Assembly: GCA_947475245.1 (NCBI GenBank)
Contig: CANJLW010000038.1
Span: 1-38,436 of the forward strand
Origin: Acetobacteraceae bacterium
Lineage (GTDB): Bacteria; Pseudomonadota; Alphaproteobacteria; Acetobacterales; Acetobacteraceae
Direction: 5' to 3'
DNA: 38,436 nucleotides
Below the pieces are notes generated by a model, which was given only the letters and a program-made list of their open reading frames with translations, was not told the origin of the DNA and searched no databases. Positions 8,696-16,584 of this stretch are shown piece by piece; position 1 is the stretch's first letter; every line of letters begins with the position of its first letter. Position numbers and translations under genes: made by a program.

Positions 8696-10534
8696 ATGGC
8701 GATTACTCAACCGTTTGGCGACGACCCGCTGACGGTACTGCGCCGGGTATTCGGATTTTCCGGCTTTCGCGGCCAGCAGGAAGCCGCCGTCCGCCATGTG
8801 GTGGAGGGCGGCGACGCCCTGGTGCTGATGCCCACCGGCGGCGGCAAAAGCCTGTGCTACCAACTGCCGGCCCTGTGCCGCCCAGGCACCGCGATCGTGG
8901 TATCCCCGCTGATCGCGCTGATGGACGATCAGGTCGCCGCCATGCGTCAGGTCGGCGTCAATGCCGGCGCGCTGCACTCCGAACTTGACCCGGCGGAGGC
9001 ACGTTCCGTCGCGCGCGACCTGTATGAACACAGGCTCGACCTGCTCTACGTCTCCCCCGAACGGCTGCTCAGCGAAGGCACGATCGAGCGTCTGAGCCGC
9101 ATCCCTTTGTCGCTCGTGGCCATCGACGAAGCCCATTGCGTCTCCCAATGGGGGCACGAATTCCGCCCGGAATTCCGCGGCCTGACGCGCATTCCCGACC
9201 TGTTCCCGGGCGTGCCGCGCGTGGCGCTGACGGCGACGGCGGATATGCGCACACGCCAGGACATCCTGGCCGCGCTGCGCATGGAAGACGCGGAAGTCTT
9301 CGTCTCCAGCTTTCATCGCCCCAACCTGCATCTGGCGGCCGAACCGAAGGAAAGCGAATCCGCCCAGCTTCTTTCCTTCCTGTCCCGCCACAAGGGGCAG
9401 TGCGGCATCGTCTATTGCGGGAGTCGGGCAAAAACCGAGCGAACGGCGGCGCGCCTGACCGAAAAAGGCTATCCGGCACTGGCGTTTCACGCCGGCCTTG
9501 ATCCCGTCCACAAGCGGGACTCTTTGATGCGTTTCCGCTCCGGAGAGCCGCTGGTCGTCGTTGCGACCATCGCGTTCGGCATGGGTATCGATCGACCCGA
9601 CGTGCGCTTTGTCGTGCATCTCGACATGCCCGACAGCCCGGAAGCCTATTACCAGCAGATCGGTCGCGCGGGACGGGACGGGGACCCATCCGACACGCTC
9701 CTCCTCTACGGCGGTCAGGACATCGCCCAGGCGCGGCATTGGCTGGGCCAGTCCGGCGCGCCCGAATCGCAAAAACGCGTCATGCGCACCAAGCTCGAAG
9801 AAATCGTCGCGCTGACCGAAGCGGTGAGTTGCCGCACAAGAACGCTGCTGGGTTGCTTCGGGGAGGCGATGGACGCGGATTGCGGCCATTGCGACAATTG
9901 CGACGCCCCGCCAAGCACGGAAGACGCGACGGTGGAGGCCCAGAAGGTCCTGTCGGCGGTCTATCGCACCGATCAGATTTTCGGCGCCCTGCACATCATC
10001 GCCGTCCTGCGCGGCGAAAAAACCGATGCCGTGCTGCGCCACCGCCACGACGGCCTGCCGACCTTCGGCGTCGGTGCCGATCGTTCGGCCACCTACTGGC
10101 GCGGATTGATCCGTCAGTTGATCGCGATCCGCGCGCTGGACGTCGATACCGCCGGCCACGGCGGCCTCTTCCTCGTCCAGGAAGAGGCTCGGCCTATACT
10201 GCGCGGAGAAACCCGCGTGATGATGCGCCAGGACGCCCCGAAACGCGCGCGCGAATCACGTTCGGCGGGCTCCTCGCATGCCGCGCCCGTCGGCGTCGTG
10301 TCGGAACAGGCGGCGACCTTGTTCGATGCCTTGCGGGTTTGGCGCGCGGCCCAGGCCAAGGCGCAGTCGGTGCCGCCCTATGTGATCTTTCACGATACCG
10401 TGCTGCGGGAAATCGCGGCGGTCCGGCCGACCGATCAGGACGAGCTGGGGCAAATCAAGGGCGTAGGGGCGTCAAAGCTGTTGCGCTACGGCGACAGCGT
10501 ATTACGGGTCCTGGCGGATACCGCCGGACGCTGA
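8696..10534 (+). CDS. recQ: ATP-dependent DNA helicase RecQ
   Basis: A 612-residue 3'-5' superfamily 2 helicase that unwinds recombination and repair intermediates. Domains in order: helicase core (about 10-340) with Walker A GGGKS (48-52), DEAH (144-147) and the following [10 protein letters not shown] motif that couples ATP hydrolysis to unwinding; motif [12 protein letters not shown] at about 321-330; a RecQ C-terminal zinc region with four cysteines in [16 protein letters not shown] (about 386-401); a winged-helix part; and a C-terminal HRDC domain (about 535-605) including [13 protein letters not shown]. Length matches the family. Translation starts at the ATG at 8696 without a clear Shine-Dalgarno, which fits coupling to the OmpA-like gene upstream. 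It converges with the maleate-isomerase-like gene with only 6 bp between stops. Confidence 0.97.
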   Translation: MAITQPFGDDPLTVLRRVFGFSGFRGQQEAAVRHVVEGGDALVLMPTGGGKSLCYQLPALCRPGTAIVVSPLIALMDDQVAAMRQVGVNAGALHSELDPAEARSVARDLYEHRLDLLYVSPERLLSEGTIERLSRIPLSLVAIDEAHCVSQWGHEFRPEFRGLTRIPDLFPGVPRVALTATADMRTRQDILAALRMEDAEVFVSSFHRPNLHLAAEPKESESAQLLSFLSRHKGQCGIVYCGSRAKTERTAARLTEKGYPALAFHAGLDPVHKRDSLMRFRSGEPLVVVATIAFGMGIDRPDVRFVVHLDMPDSPEAYYQQIGRAGRDGDPSDTLLLYGGQDIAQARHWLGQSGAPESQKRVMRTKLEEIVALTEAVSCRTRTLLGCFGEAMDADCGHCDNCDAPPSTEDATVEAQKVLSAVYRTDQIFGALHIIAVLRGEKTDAVLRHRHDGLPTFGVGADRSATYWRGLIRQLIAIRALDVDTAGHGGLFLVQEEARPILRGETRVMMRQDAPKRARESRSAGSSHAAPVGVVSEQAATLFDALRVWRAAQAKAQSVPPYVIFHDTVLREIAAVRPTDQDELGQIKGVGASKLLRYGDSVLRVLADTAGR

Positions 10535-10540
10535 GCGATC

Positions 10541-11266
10541 CTACCCCTCGCCGAACAAGCGCCCATACCCCGCGACTGCCCCGCCAACCCCCATCAACCG
10601 CAACCCATGCCACAGCATCACCTGATTGCTCGTGATGACCGGCATCCCAAGCTCGGCTTCCAACGGCGCGATCAACCCGGCGGAGCGGATCGCCGTGCAA
10701 CTGATGAAGCACACATCCGCGCGCACACCGATGGCGCAGACGCGCACGAGATCGCGGATCGTCTCCGGCGCGATGCGCGCCATCTCGGCATTGGTCGCGA
10801 CATCCAGCCAGCCGCCGCTGACGGCCTTCGCGCCGATGGAATCCAGGAACGAAATCTCCCGCGCATGAACCGCTTCGATATACGGCGTGACCAGCATGAC
10901 CTTCCGCGCGTTCAACGTCGTCAGCGCGGCGACGATGGCGTCGGCAGTGGAAAAGGCCGGAAGGTTGCTGGCGGTTTCGATCCGCGCCTTGATGGCCGGC
11001 GCCAGATGCGGCGCGAAGGTGGAAACCGCCGTGCAGTGAAACGCAATCCGGTCGGGGCGCGCATCGGCGAGCAGGCTTGCCGCATCCTCCAACGAATCCA
11101 GCATCCCCATCAACTCGGTCTCCGAACTGCCGGTCAACCGCAGGCGCGTGACGTTCAGCGCCACGCCCGCCGGCAGCATCCCATACAGTTCGGCTTCCGC
11201 GACGCTGTTGCCGGACGGCAGCAGCACGCCCAGGCGCGCAATGTCGCCGTAATCGATCGATGTCAT
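10541..11266 (-). CDS. maleate isomerase / Asp-Glu racemase superfamily enzyme
   Basis: A 241-residue cytoplasmic enzyme of the Asp/Glu racemase fold, closest in look to maleate cis-trans isomerases and arylmalonate decarboxylase-like proteins. The family's two catalytic cysteines are visible: C78 in AFHCTAVS and C190 in FISCTAIR; LLPSGNSVAE (15-24) is the usual substrate carboxylate loop. The ATG at 11266 overlaps the stop of the upstream gene by one base (TGATG); a GTG immediately before would add one residue. It is therefore coupled to the substrate-binding-protein-like gene at 11266-12168, and the two probably act on the same small dicarboxylate or aromatic acid. Which reaction it catalyses cannot be told from sequence. 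Confidence 0.8.
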   Translation of the reverse strand: MTSIDYGDIARLGVLLPSGNSVAEAELYGMLPAGVALNVTRLRLTGSSETELMGMLDSLEDAASLLADARPDRIAFHCTAVSTFAPHLAPAIKARIETASNLPAFSTADAIVAALTTLNARKVMLVTPYIEAVHAREISFLDSIGAKAVSGGWLDVATNAEMARIAPETIRDLVRVCAIGVRADVCFISCTAIRSAGLIAPLEAELGMPVITSNQVMLWHGLRLMGVGGAVAGYGRLFGEG

Positions 11267-12168
11267 CACAGGCTGTTCCTTGCATCGGCCAGCCAGGATC
11301 GATCCATATAGGCGGCGGCGGAGGTCAGGCGGCGGGTCGGCAGGTCGCGGATCAGGCCGCTGGTGTCGATCATGGCCTGAATCCCGGCCTCATTCGCTTC
11401 GCCGTCGATCGGCAGGATCCCGTCGCGCACGAAGTCGTGCCAGGTCCGATCGGCATAGCGCTCCGACAGGCCCGCTTCCTGTTCGGCGATGCGGTTGGCC
11501 GCGGCGCGATCGGCGTGGAAACGCTCGTGCGATCGGATGAAGGCCCGCAGGAAGCGCAGCAGCAGGTCGCGATGACCGGCGGCCCAGTCGGCGTTGACGT
11601 TCAGCGAGGTGAACTGAAAGTCGCGCGCCAGATCGGCGGGACCGGCCAGCGTCGCATAGCCGGCGTCGCGCGCGATCTGATCCATCGGCGCGCCTTGCAG
11701 CCCGGCGTCGATCTCTCCGGCTTGCAGCTTCTCCCACCGCGCCAGGATCGGGCCGCAGGGGATCAGCGTGTAGTCGTCCGGGTAGTGCAAACCGTGCTGT
11801 GCCAGCAGGTTCATCACCAGAGAGGAGCTTCCGGCGCGCAGTGACGACACGCCGATCCGCTTGCCGCGCAGCTCGGCGATGGAGGTGACGGACGGATGCG
11901 CGATCAGCGAAAACGGCAGCTTGTTGACGTTCCCGCCGATGATCGTCTGCTGCCCGCCGGCCTCCGCGTCGAGAATGACATGCTCGGTTACGCCATAGTT
12001 TAACTGGGCGGCGCCGCTGCGCAGACGGTCGTTCACCGCCTCGATCGACTCAATATGCTCGATATCGACGTCCAGACCTTCCCGTTCGAAGTAGCCCAGC
12101 GAGCGGCCGATCCAGACGGGGATATTGAAGTAGTTGCGTGAGACGACGGAGAGTACGAGTGTATCCAT
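11266..12168 (-). CDS. NMT1/THI5-type substrate-binding-like protein lacking a signal peptide
   Basis: A 300-residue protein with the fold signature of NitT/TauT/SsuA (NMT1/THI5-like) periplasmic binding proteins: an opening strand LVLSVVSRNYFNIPVWIGRS then GYFEREGLDVDIEHI, ELRGKRIGV at about 99-107, the hinge segment with LQAGEIDAGLQGAP (about 150-163), and the late helix FLRAFIRSHERF. It starts straight with the first beta strand and has no signal peptide; an in-frame TAA at 12180-12178, four codons upstream, rules out a longer start. No permease or ATPase gene lies nearby. It could be a cytosolic sensor or enzyme on the binding-protein fold (4,5-dihydroxyphthalate decarboxylase is a known precedent). 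The THI5 suicide-enzyme CCCFC motif is absent. Coupled to the isomerase-like gene downstream. Confidence 0.78.
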   Translation of the reverse strand: MDTLVLSVVSRNYFNIPVWIGRSLGYFEREGLDVDIEHIESIEAVNDRLRSGAAQLNYGVTEHVILDAEAGGQQTIIGGNVNKLPFSLIAHPSVTSIAELRGKRIGVSSLRAGSSSLVMNLLAQHGLHYPDDYTLIPCGPILARWEKLQAGEIDAGLQGAPMDQIARDAGYATLAGPADLARDFQFTSLNVNADWAAGHRDLLLRFLRAFIRSHERFHADRAAANRIAEQEAGLSERYADRTWHDFVRDGILPIDGEANEAGIQAMIDTSGLIRDLPTRRLTSAAAYMDRSWLADARNSL

Positions 12169-12185
12169 CCCCCGATGTTACAGAC

Positions 12186-12211
12186 CGCGGGGAAGGGGAG
12201 CCAGCCCCGCG
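12186..12211 (-). promoter_or_regulatory. GC-rich hairpin in the leader of the binding-protein-like gene
   Basis: A perfect 7-bp inverted repeat (CGCGGGG at 12186-12192, CCCCGCG at 12205-12211, 12-base loop) lies 18 bp upstream of the ATG at 12168. It could be an operator or a leader hairpin. No T-run follows, so a terminator is unlikely. In GC-rich DNA such stems can occur by chance. Confidence 0.3.
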
Positions 12212-12358
12212 CCTGTGTCCTGTGCCATTAAATCCGCGCGACGCGAACATCATTATGCCACTTGGCCGAGCGTTAAGTGTATGGCAACTAAGGGCGCGGT
12301 TCGCTGATGCGACGCGGCCCGAATGGCGGCTGCGCGGCTTATCTGTACCTGGATCTCG

Positions 12359-13930
12359 ATGAACCAATCCTCTGCTCGGGCACTTCGAACGGACTATGGC
12401 CTGCGGCCCATGGTCACCATGCTGCTTTTGCTGGGCGTGCTGGGGGTCGTACTGTTCGCCACGCTGCGGTCGCCCCTGAAAGACGACATTGCCTGGCTGC
12501 TGTATGTCGCGCGCCGCTGGATGGCGGGGCGGGAGCTGTATGTCGATGTCGTAGAGGTCAATCCGCCGCTGATCGTGTGGATTTCCGCGCTGCCGCTGAC
12601 CGTATCGCGCTGGCTCGATATCGATGTGCAGTATGTCGCGATGCCCGGCTTCGTGGCGGGCGTGCTGGGCTGCGCGTGGTGGAGCGCGTCGTTGCTCCGC
12701 GCCCATGGCGGGCTTTTCGAGGATCGGGTGTCGGTGTTCGGCATCATCGCGATCGTGCTGCTGGTGGTGCCGGCGGGCGATCTGGGCCAGCGGGAGCATC
12801 TGCTGGTTGCCGCCATCCTGCCTTATCTGATCCTGTTCGCCGGCTCGCTGGAAGGGATACGCCCGTCGGTCTGGTCCGCGGTGTTCGCCGGTGTCCTGGC
12901 GGGATTGGGCTGCGCGCTGAAACCCCGCCACGGCGGGGTGTTCGCGGTGTTCGAATGCCTGGCCTTGGCGCGCGGTCTGCGCCCCTGGCGAGTGCTGACC
13001 CTGTCGGCGGGCATGACGCTGATTGCCTATGCCGGTCTGGTGGCGCTGATCTGCCCGGCCTATCTGCGGCGCGCGGTTCCGATGGCGATGGCCTTGTATG
13101 GCGCGACCGATGTGCCGTTCGCCCGCCTACTGCTCGACAGCGCGGTGCTGATGGCCGGGGAGGCGATGGCCGCCACGCTGATCTGGATGCGCTGGAAACT
13201 TCTGCCGGAGCGTTGGCTGCTGCTGACTCTGGTGCTGTTCGCGGTCACCAGCACGGCGATCTGCTTCGTCGACGGCAAGGACTGGTTCTATCATCGTCTG
13301 CCCGCCACCGTCGCGACGGTGCTGGCGCTGGTCGGTTGGACGATCTCCACCTTCGCGCGTCGGCGCGGTGAGACGAAGCGCATCTGGGTGCCGCTGACGC
13401 TGGCGACGCTCGCCGTGGCGATATTCTCCGTCGCCGCCTACCAGCGTCTGGAACCGCAGGTCGTGCAGGCGGTGGAACCGCAGGGCACGACGGTGGCGAA
13501 GCTGGAAAAGATCATCCGCGAGGAACGCGCGCGGACCTACATCGCCTTTTCCGAGTGGATCGCGCTGGGCTTTCCGGTGGTCAACAATACCGGCGTGAAC
13601 TGGGCTTCGCGCTTCGATTCCATGTGGGCGCTGAAGGGGGAACTCTGGCGCGCCCGCTTCGATCCCGGTGCCGCCAAGGATTGGCCGATCGGTCGCTGGG
13701 TGGTGCACGATTTCATCGCGGGATGTCCGGATATCGCGGTGGTGGATATGCGAGAGGGTGTGAACTACGTCGCCGTGCTCAGCCTGTCCGATCCCGCTTT
13801 CGCCCGCGCCTGGTCGCGCTATCGCCAGATCGCTGCCTTTGACGGGCTGACGGTCTATCGCCGGGGCAAGGCGGGGTGCATCGACCCCTGGGTCGCGGCG
13901 GATACCAAACCCGGCGGCGACGCCAAGTAA
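12359..13930 (+). CDS. polytopic membrane protein, GT-C glycosyltransferase-like
   Basis: A 523-residue inner-membrane protein with about ten hydrophobic segments up to residue 360, then a soluble C-terminal domain of about 140 residues. The first loop carries SPLKDDIAWLLYVARRW and DVVEVNPPLIVWI, the acidic-pair and E-NPP pattern seen in polyprenyl-phosphate-sugar (PMT/ArnT-like, GT-C) glycosyltransferases, where these acids act in catalysis. Such enzymes move a sugar from a lipid carrier onto protein or lipid A on the periplasmic face. I chose the ATG at 12359 (MNQSSARAL) over the one at 12323; the ATG at residue 18 is also possible. It is divergent from the binding-protein-like gene and 45 bp upstream of the copper operon, with no shown link to it. 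Family assignment is inferred from topology and the loop motif. Confidence 0.65.
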   Translation: MNQSSARALRTDYGLRPMVTMLLLLGVLGVVLFATLRSPLKDDIAWLLYVARRWMAGRELYVDVVEVNPPLIVWISALPLTVSRWLDIDVQYVAMPGFVAGVLGCAWWSASLLRAHGGLFEDRVSVFGIIAIVLLVVPAGDLGQREHLLVAAILPYLILFAGSLEGIRPSVWSAVFAGVLAGLGCALKPRHGGVFAVFECLALARGLRPWRVLTLSAGMTLIAYAGLVALICPAYLRRAVPMAMALYGATDVPFARLLLDSAVLMAGEAMAATLIWMRWKLLPERWLLLTLVLFAVTSTAICFVDGKDWFYHRLPATVATVLALVGWTISTFARRRGETKRIWVPLTLATLAVAIFSVAAYQRLEPQVVQAVEPQGTTVAKLEKIIREERARTYIAFSEWIALGFPVVNNTGVNWASRFDSMWALKGELWRARFDPGAAKDWPIGRWVVHDFIAGCPDIAVVDMREGVNYVAVLSLSDPAFARAWSRYRQIAAFDGLTVYRRGKAGCIDPWVAADTKPGGDAK

Positions 13931-13938
13931 CGCATTGC

Positions 13939-13968
13939 TTGCTCGTCGCGACGTCGCGGCTGTATCCT
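13939..13968 (+). promoter_or_regulatory. possible promoter/operator of the copper operon
   Basis: The 45-bp gap before the copper leader ORF contains TTGCTC (13939-13944) and TATCCT (13963-13968) with an 18-base spacer, a weak sigma-70-like pair. Inside the spacer is a perfect 12-bp palindrome, CGCGACGTCGCG (13947-13958), where MerR-type or other repressors often bind. The palindrome is GC-rich and might be chance, and the typical CueR box is not present. Confidence 0.3.
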
Positions 13969-13975
13969 GCGGGCC

Positions 13976-14311
13976 ATGCTCGCCTGGTGCCGCCTGCTGG
14001 TCATGATTATGGGTCTTCTCGGCCTGACCCTTGGCAATGCCGGCGCGCATCCGATGCCGGCCGCCGATCAGGCGGTGCCCTGTCATAGTGAACAGGGCCA
14101 CTCCGGGCATGACGACGCGCCGGCCCCTGACCGTGACCCCTGCGCTGTCTGCTGCGTCGGCTTTTGCGCGATCGGGGCGGCGATCCCCGCGCGATCCGCC
14201 GCGCCGTCGGTCGACCGCGCATCCGTCGCGGTTGCCTATTGCGCCACCACCGCGCGTTGGGCCGAACGCTCCCTCTCGCCCGATCCCGCGCCGCCCAGAC
14301 CGATCGTCTGA
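13976..14311 (+). CDS. CutF/CopL-like copper-responsive leader ORF
   Basis: A 111-residue small exported protein: hydrophobic signal-like N-terminus (about 5-24, ending NAGAH), a His/Cys-rich middle (CHSEQGHSGHD, 36-46; CAVCCVGFC, 56-64) and a proline-rich end, SLSPDPAPPRPIV (99-111). Position and composition match the short ORFs that precede bacterial copper oxidase or receptor genes: CopL of Xanthomonas, CutF of Rhodobacter, DUF2946 uORFs of Bordetella. In the CutF type the nascent chain with its CxxC-type motif and C-terminal prolines is thought to stall and control translation of the next gene. A 10-bp hairpin begins seven bases after its stop, and its 3' coding end holds a possible anti-Shine-Dalgarno (14268-14272). 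Start chosen at 13976; residue 10 is an alternative. Role is inferred from architecture. Confidence 0.7.
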   Translation: MLAWCRLLVMIMGLLGLTLGNAGAHPMPAADQAVPCHSEQGHSGHDDAPAPDRDPCAVCCVGFCAIGAAIPARSAAPSVDRASVAVAYCATTARWAERSLSPDPAPPRPIV

Positions 14312-14317
14312 CGCCGG

Positions 14318-14340
14318 CCCTGCCATCCACGATGGCGGGG
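14318..14340 (+). promoter_or_regulatory. hairpin just after the copper leader ORF
   Basis: CCCTGCCATC (14318-14327) and GATGGCGGGG (14331-14340) pair over ten positions (one T-G wobble) with a CAC loop, seven bases after the stop of the leader ORF. There is no downstream T-run, so it is more likely a leader structure or processing/attenuation hairpin than a full intrinsic terminator. Confidence 0.5.
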
Positions 14341-14430
14341 TACCAACGACGCGTACGCCGAACCGGACCCAAACCGGTCGCACGCGTGCCCTCAGTCGAT
14401 CAATCGCCCGTCCGTCCCAAGGTCCGGCGC

Positions 14431-14447
14431 GGGCGTTCGCCCAGGAG
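14431..14447 (+). promoter_or_regulatory. ribosome binding site of cusF with abutting hairpin
   Basis: AGGAG at 14443-14447, eight bases before the ATG at 14456, is directly preceded by a short hairpin (GGGC 14431-14434, GCCC 14439-14442). GCTCC at 14268-14272, inside the leader ORF, is complementary to GGAGC at 14444-14448, so the site could be sequestered in the leader mRNA and released by ribosome position. The pairing is deduced by eye and not folded. Confidence 0.4.
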
Positions 14448-14455
14448 CAGTTTCG

Positions 14456-14866
14456 ATGTTCAGACAAACAACGCGCCGCCTTGCGCTGGCGGCAGCCGTA
14501 TTGGCGCAGGCCGCTTGTGCCAATCAGCAGGCCATGGCCGTGAGTCGGCCGACGGTGGCGGAGGACATGGGCGCGTCTTCCCGCGTGCCGAAGCGCCCGC
14601 TGCCGCTACCGGTGCATGACGGCAGGGCGGACGCGCATGCGATGGCCGTCGTCAATGCCGTCGATCCCGCGAAGCGGACGATGAATGTCAGCCACGAGCC
14701 GATTCCGGCGATCGGCTGGCCGGCGATGACGATGGATTTCGCCGTGGCCCCGTCGGTCGATCTGACCGCGGTCAAGCCGGGATCGCGTGTGAACATCGCC
14801 ATCGAAAAGGGCAAGAACGGGATTTACGAGGTGCACGGCGTGCAACCCGCCGGCAAGGCGCGATGA
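14456..14866 (+). CDS. cusF: CusF-type periplasmic copper chaperone
   Basis: A 136-residue exported protein with a signal sequence ending near QAACANQQA (a weak lipobox at C21 is possible) and a C-terminal CusF-type beta-barrel (about 60-132). The copper ligands of E. coli CusF (H36, W44, M47, M49) are reproduced with identical spacing: H80, W88, M91 and M93 in SHEPIPAIGWPAMTMDF. CusF binds Cu(I)/Ag(I) in the periplasm through Met/His with a cation-pi contact to Trp; in Cus systems it hands metal to the CusCBA pump, but no cusCBA is present here, so it probably delivers to or protects CopA. Its stop overlaps the copA start by four bases. Confidence 0.9.
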   Translation: MFRQTTRRLALAAAVLAQAACANQQAMAVSRPTVAEDMGASSRVPKRPLPLPVHDGRADAHAMAVVNAVDPAKRTMNVSHEPIPAIGWPAMTMDFAVAPSVDLTAVKPGSRVNIAIEKGKNGIYEVHGVQPAGKAR

Positions 14867-16584
14867 CCGGGCGCGCGCCGATCCTGGGCCGCCGACGCTT
14901 CGTGCAGGCGGCGGCCTGCGTCGTGCCGTTTGCCTCGGTCCAGACCGCGGGCCACGCTTCGGTCCTGCGCGGCCCGACGGTGGCGCTGGAGATCGCCGCT
15001 GTATCGATCGTGGTCGCGGGCAGGACGAAGACGGCGATCGGAATCAACGGCATGTCCCCGGCGCCGACGCTGCATTGGCGCGAGGGGGACACCGTCACGA
15101 TCGCGGTCACCAACCGGCTGGCGGAGCCGACATCGTTGCATTGGCACGGATTGCGTGTGGAAGCCGCCATGGACGGGGTGCCGGGCTTCGGATTTCGCGC
15201 CATCGCGCCGGGGGAGACTTTCGTCTATCGCCTGACTCTGAGACAAGCGGGAACCTATTGGTATCACAGCCATTCCGGGTTTCAGGAGCAGGCCGGCCTG
15301 TATGGGGCGATCGTGATCGACCCGCGCGACGGCTACGCCGAACCGTTCGATCGCGACTATGTCGTGCTGCTGTCGGGGTGGAGCGACACGCGCGCCGAAA
15401 CCATGATCGGCAATCTGAAAGCCCAGAGCGACTACTACAATGCGGGACGGCGCACCGTCGGCACGTTCCTGCGCGACCTCGGTGAAACCGGGCTGGCGGC
15501 GACGCTGGCCGACCGGCGCGCGTGGGGGGAGATGCGGATGACCCCGACCGACATTCTGGATGCCGGCGGATCGGCGTTTACCTACACAATCAATGGTCAC
15601 TCGGCGGATGCGGGCTGGACCGCACTTTATCGTTCCGGCGAACGCGTGCGGCTGCGGTTCATCAATGCGTCGTCGATGACGCTGTTCGATGTGCGCGTTC
15701 CCGGCCTGCCGATGCTTGTGGTGCAGGCCGACGGCAACGATGTCGAACCGGTCGAGGTCGACGAATGCCGTCTCGGCGTCGGAGAAACCTACGACGCGAT
15801 CGTGCGCCCGGACGGCGATCGAGCCTTCGCCGTCTTCGCGCAGGCCATGGACCGCGGCGGCTTCGCGCTGGGCACCCTGGCACCGCGGCAGGGTATGATT
15901 GCCTCTGCCCCACCCATGGATCGCCCCCCGCTGCGAAGCATGGCGGACATGGGGATGAACCATTCTATGCCGGAGGGTGGTGCCCCGATGGAGCACGGCG
16001 GTGCCCATGCGACGTCGACGCCGAACATGCACGACGGCCACGGTTCGGCGGCACCATCGCCGATGGCATCGCAGTCCGCCGCCGGGGCAATCGGGGTCTC
16101 CGTGGATAATGTTGTCGCGAACCCCATCGATCGCCTGGGCGAACCGGGCACCGGCCTGGAGAATAACGGCCGCCGGGTGCTGACCTATGCCCAATTGCGG
16201 GCAACGCGCGCCGGCGACGATCCCCGCCCGCCGTCGCGCGACATCCAACTGCGCCTGACCGGCAACATGGCGCGCTTCATCTGGGGCTTCGACGGCAAAA
16301 CCCATGCCGAGGCCGAACCCATCCCGCTACGGCTCGGGGAACGGGTGCGCTTCGTTCTGATCAACGACACCATGATGGAGCATCCCATCCATCTGCACGG
16401 ATTCTGGAGCGAGTTGGAGAACGGGCAGGGCGCCTATCAGCCTTACAAGCACACGATCCTGGTCAAACCCGCCGAACGGCTGAGCTTCCTGGTCACGGCG
16501 GATGAGCCGGGACGCTGGGCGTTCCACTGCCACATGCTCTTTCATATGGAGACCGGCATGTTCCGCGAGGTGCGCGTGTCATGA
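14863..16584 (+). CDS. copA: multicopper oxidase CopA (copper resistance)
   Basis: A 573-residue periplasmic multicopper oxidase, predicted to oxidise Cu(I) to Cu(II) and bind excess copper. N-terminus GRRRFVQAAACVVPF is a Tat signal (RRxF). Cupredoxin motifs in order: HWHG (93-96), YHSHSGF (134-140), HPIHLHGFW in the third domain, and HCHMLFHMETGM (555-566) giving type-1 ligands C556, H561 and M566 plus trinuclear-cluster histidines. Between the domains is a Met/His-rich insert (about 360-405, with MADMGMNHSM, MEHGGAH and MHDGHGS) typical of CopA/PcoA. ATGA overlaps on both sides show tight coupling with cusF and copB. This is not the P-type ATPase also named CopA. Confidence 0.96.
   Translation: MTGRAPILGRRRFVQAAACVVPFASVQTAGHASVLRGPTVALEIAAVSIVVAGRTKTAIGINGMSPAPTLHWREGDTVTIAVTNRLAEPTSLHWHGLRVEAAMDGVPGFGFRAIAPGETFVYRLTLRQAGTYWYHSHSGFQEQAGLYGAIVIDPRDGYAEPFDRDYVVLLSGWSDTRAETMIGNLKAQSDYYNAGRRTVGTFLRDLGETGLAATLADRRAWGEMRMTPTDILDAGGSAFTYTINGHSADAGWTALYRSGERVRLRFINASSMTLFDVRVPGLPMLVVQADGNDVEPVEVDECRLGVGETYDAIVRPDGDRAFAVFAQAMDRGGFALGTLAPRQGMIASAPPMDRPPLRSMADMGMNHSMPEGGAPMEHGGAHATSTPNMHDGHGSAAPSPMASQSAAGAIGVSVDNVVANPIDRLGEPGTGLENNGRRVLTYAQLRATRAGDDPRPPSRDIQLRLTGNMARFIWGFDGKTHAEAEPIPLRLGERVRFVLINDTMMEHPIHLHGFWSELENGQGAYQPYKHTILVKPAERLSFLVTADEPGRWAFHCHMLFHMETGMFREVRVS

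Noticed and set aside
7718-10159. 813-codon open frame on the minus strand opposite recQ
   Set aside because: It is the antisense shadow of a high-GC gene: it covers recQ, whose helicase motifs are intact, and its translation has no domain and a low-complexity His/Arg/Gln-rich composition. The same holds for the long frames opposite copA, oxyR, glcD, glcE and glcF.
11266-12168. THI5-type pyrimidine synthase
   Set aside because: The defining cysteine-rich CCCFC iron-binding motif is missing; the protein has a single conspicuous cysteine in IPCGP.
12169-12322. TPP riboswitch before the THI5-like binding-protein gene
   Set aside because: The conserved CTGAGA and ACCTGA-type elements are absent; only a simple GC hairpin is present.
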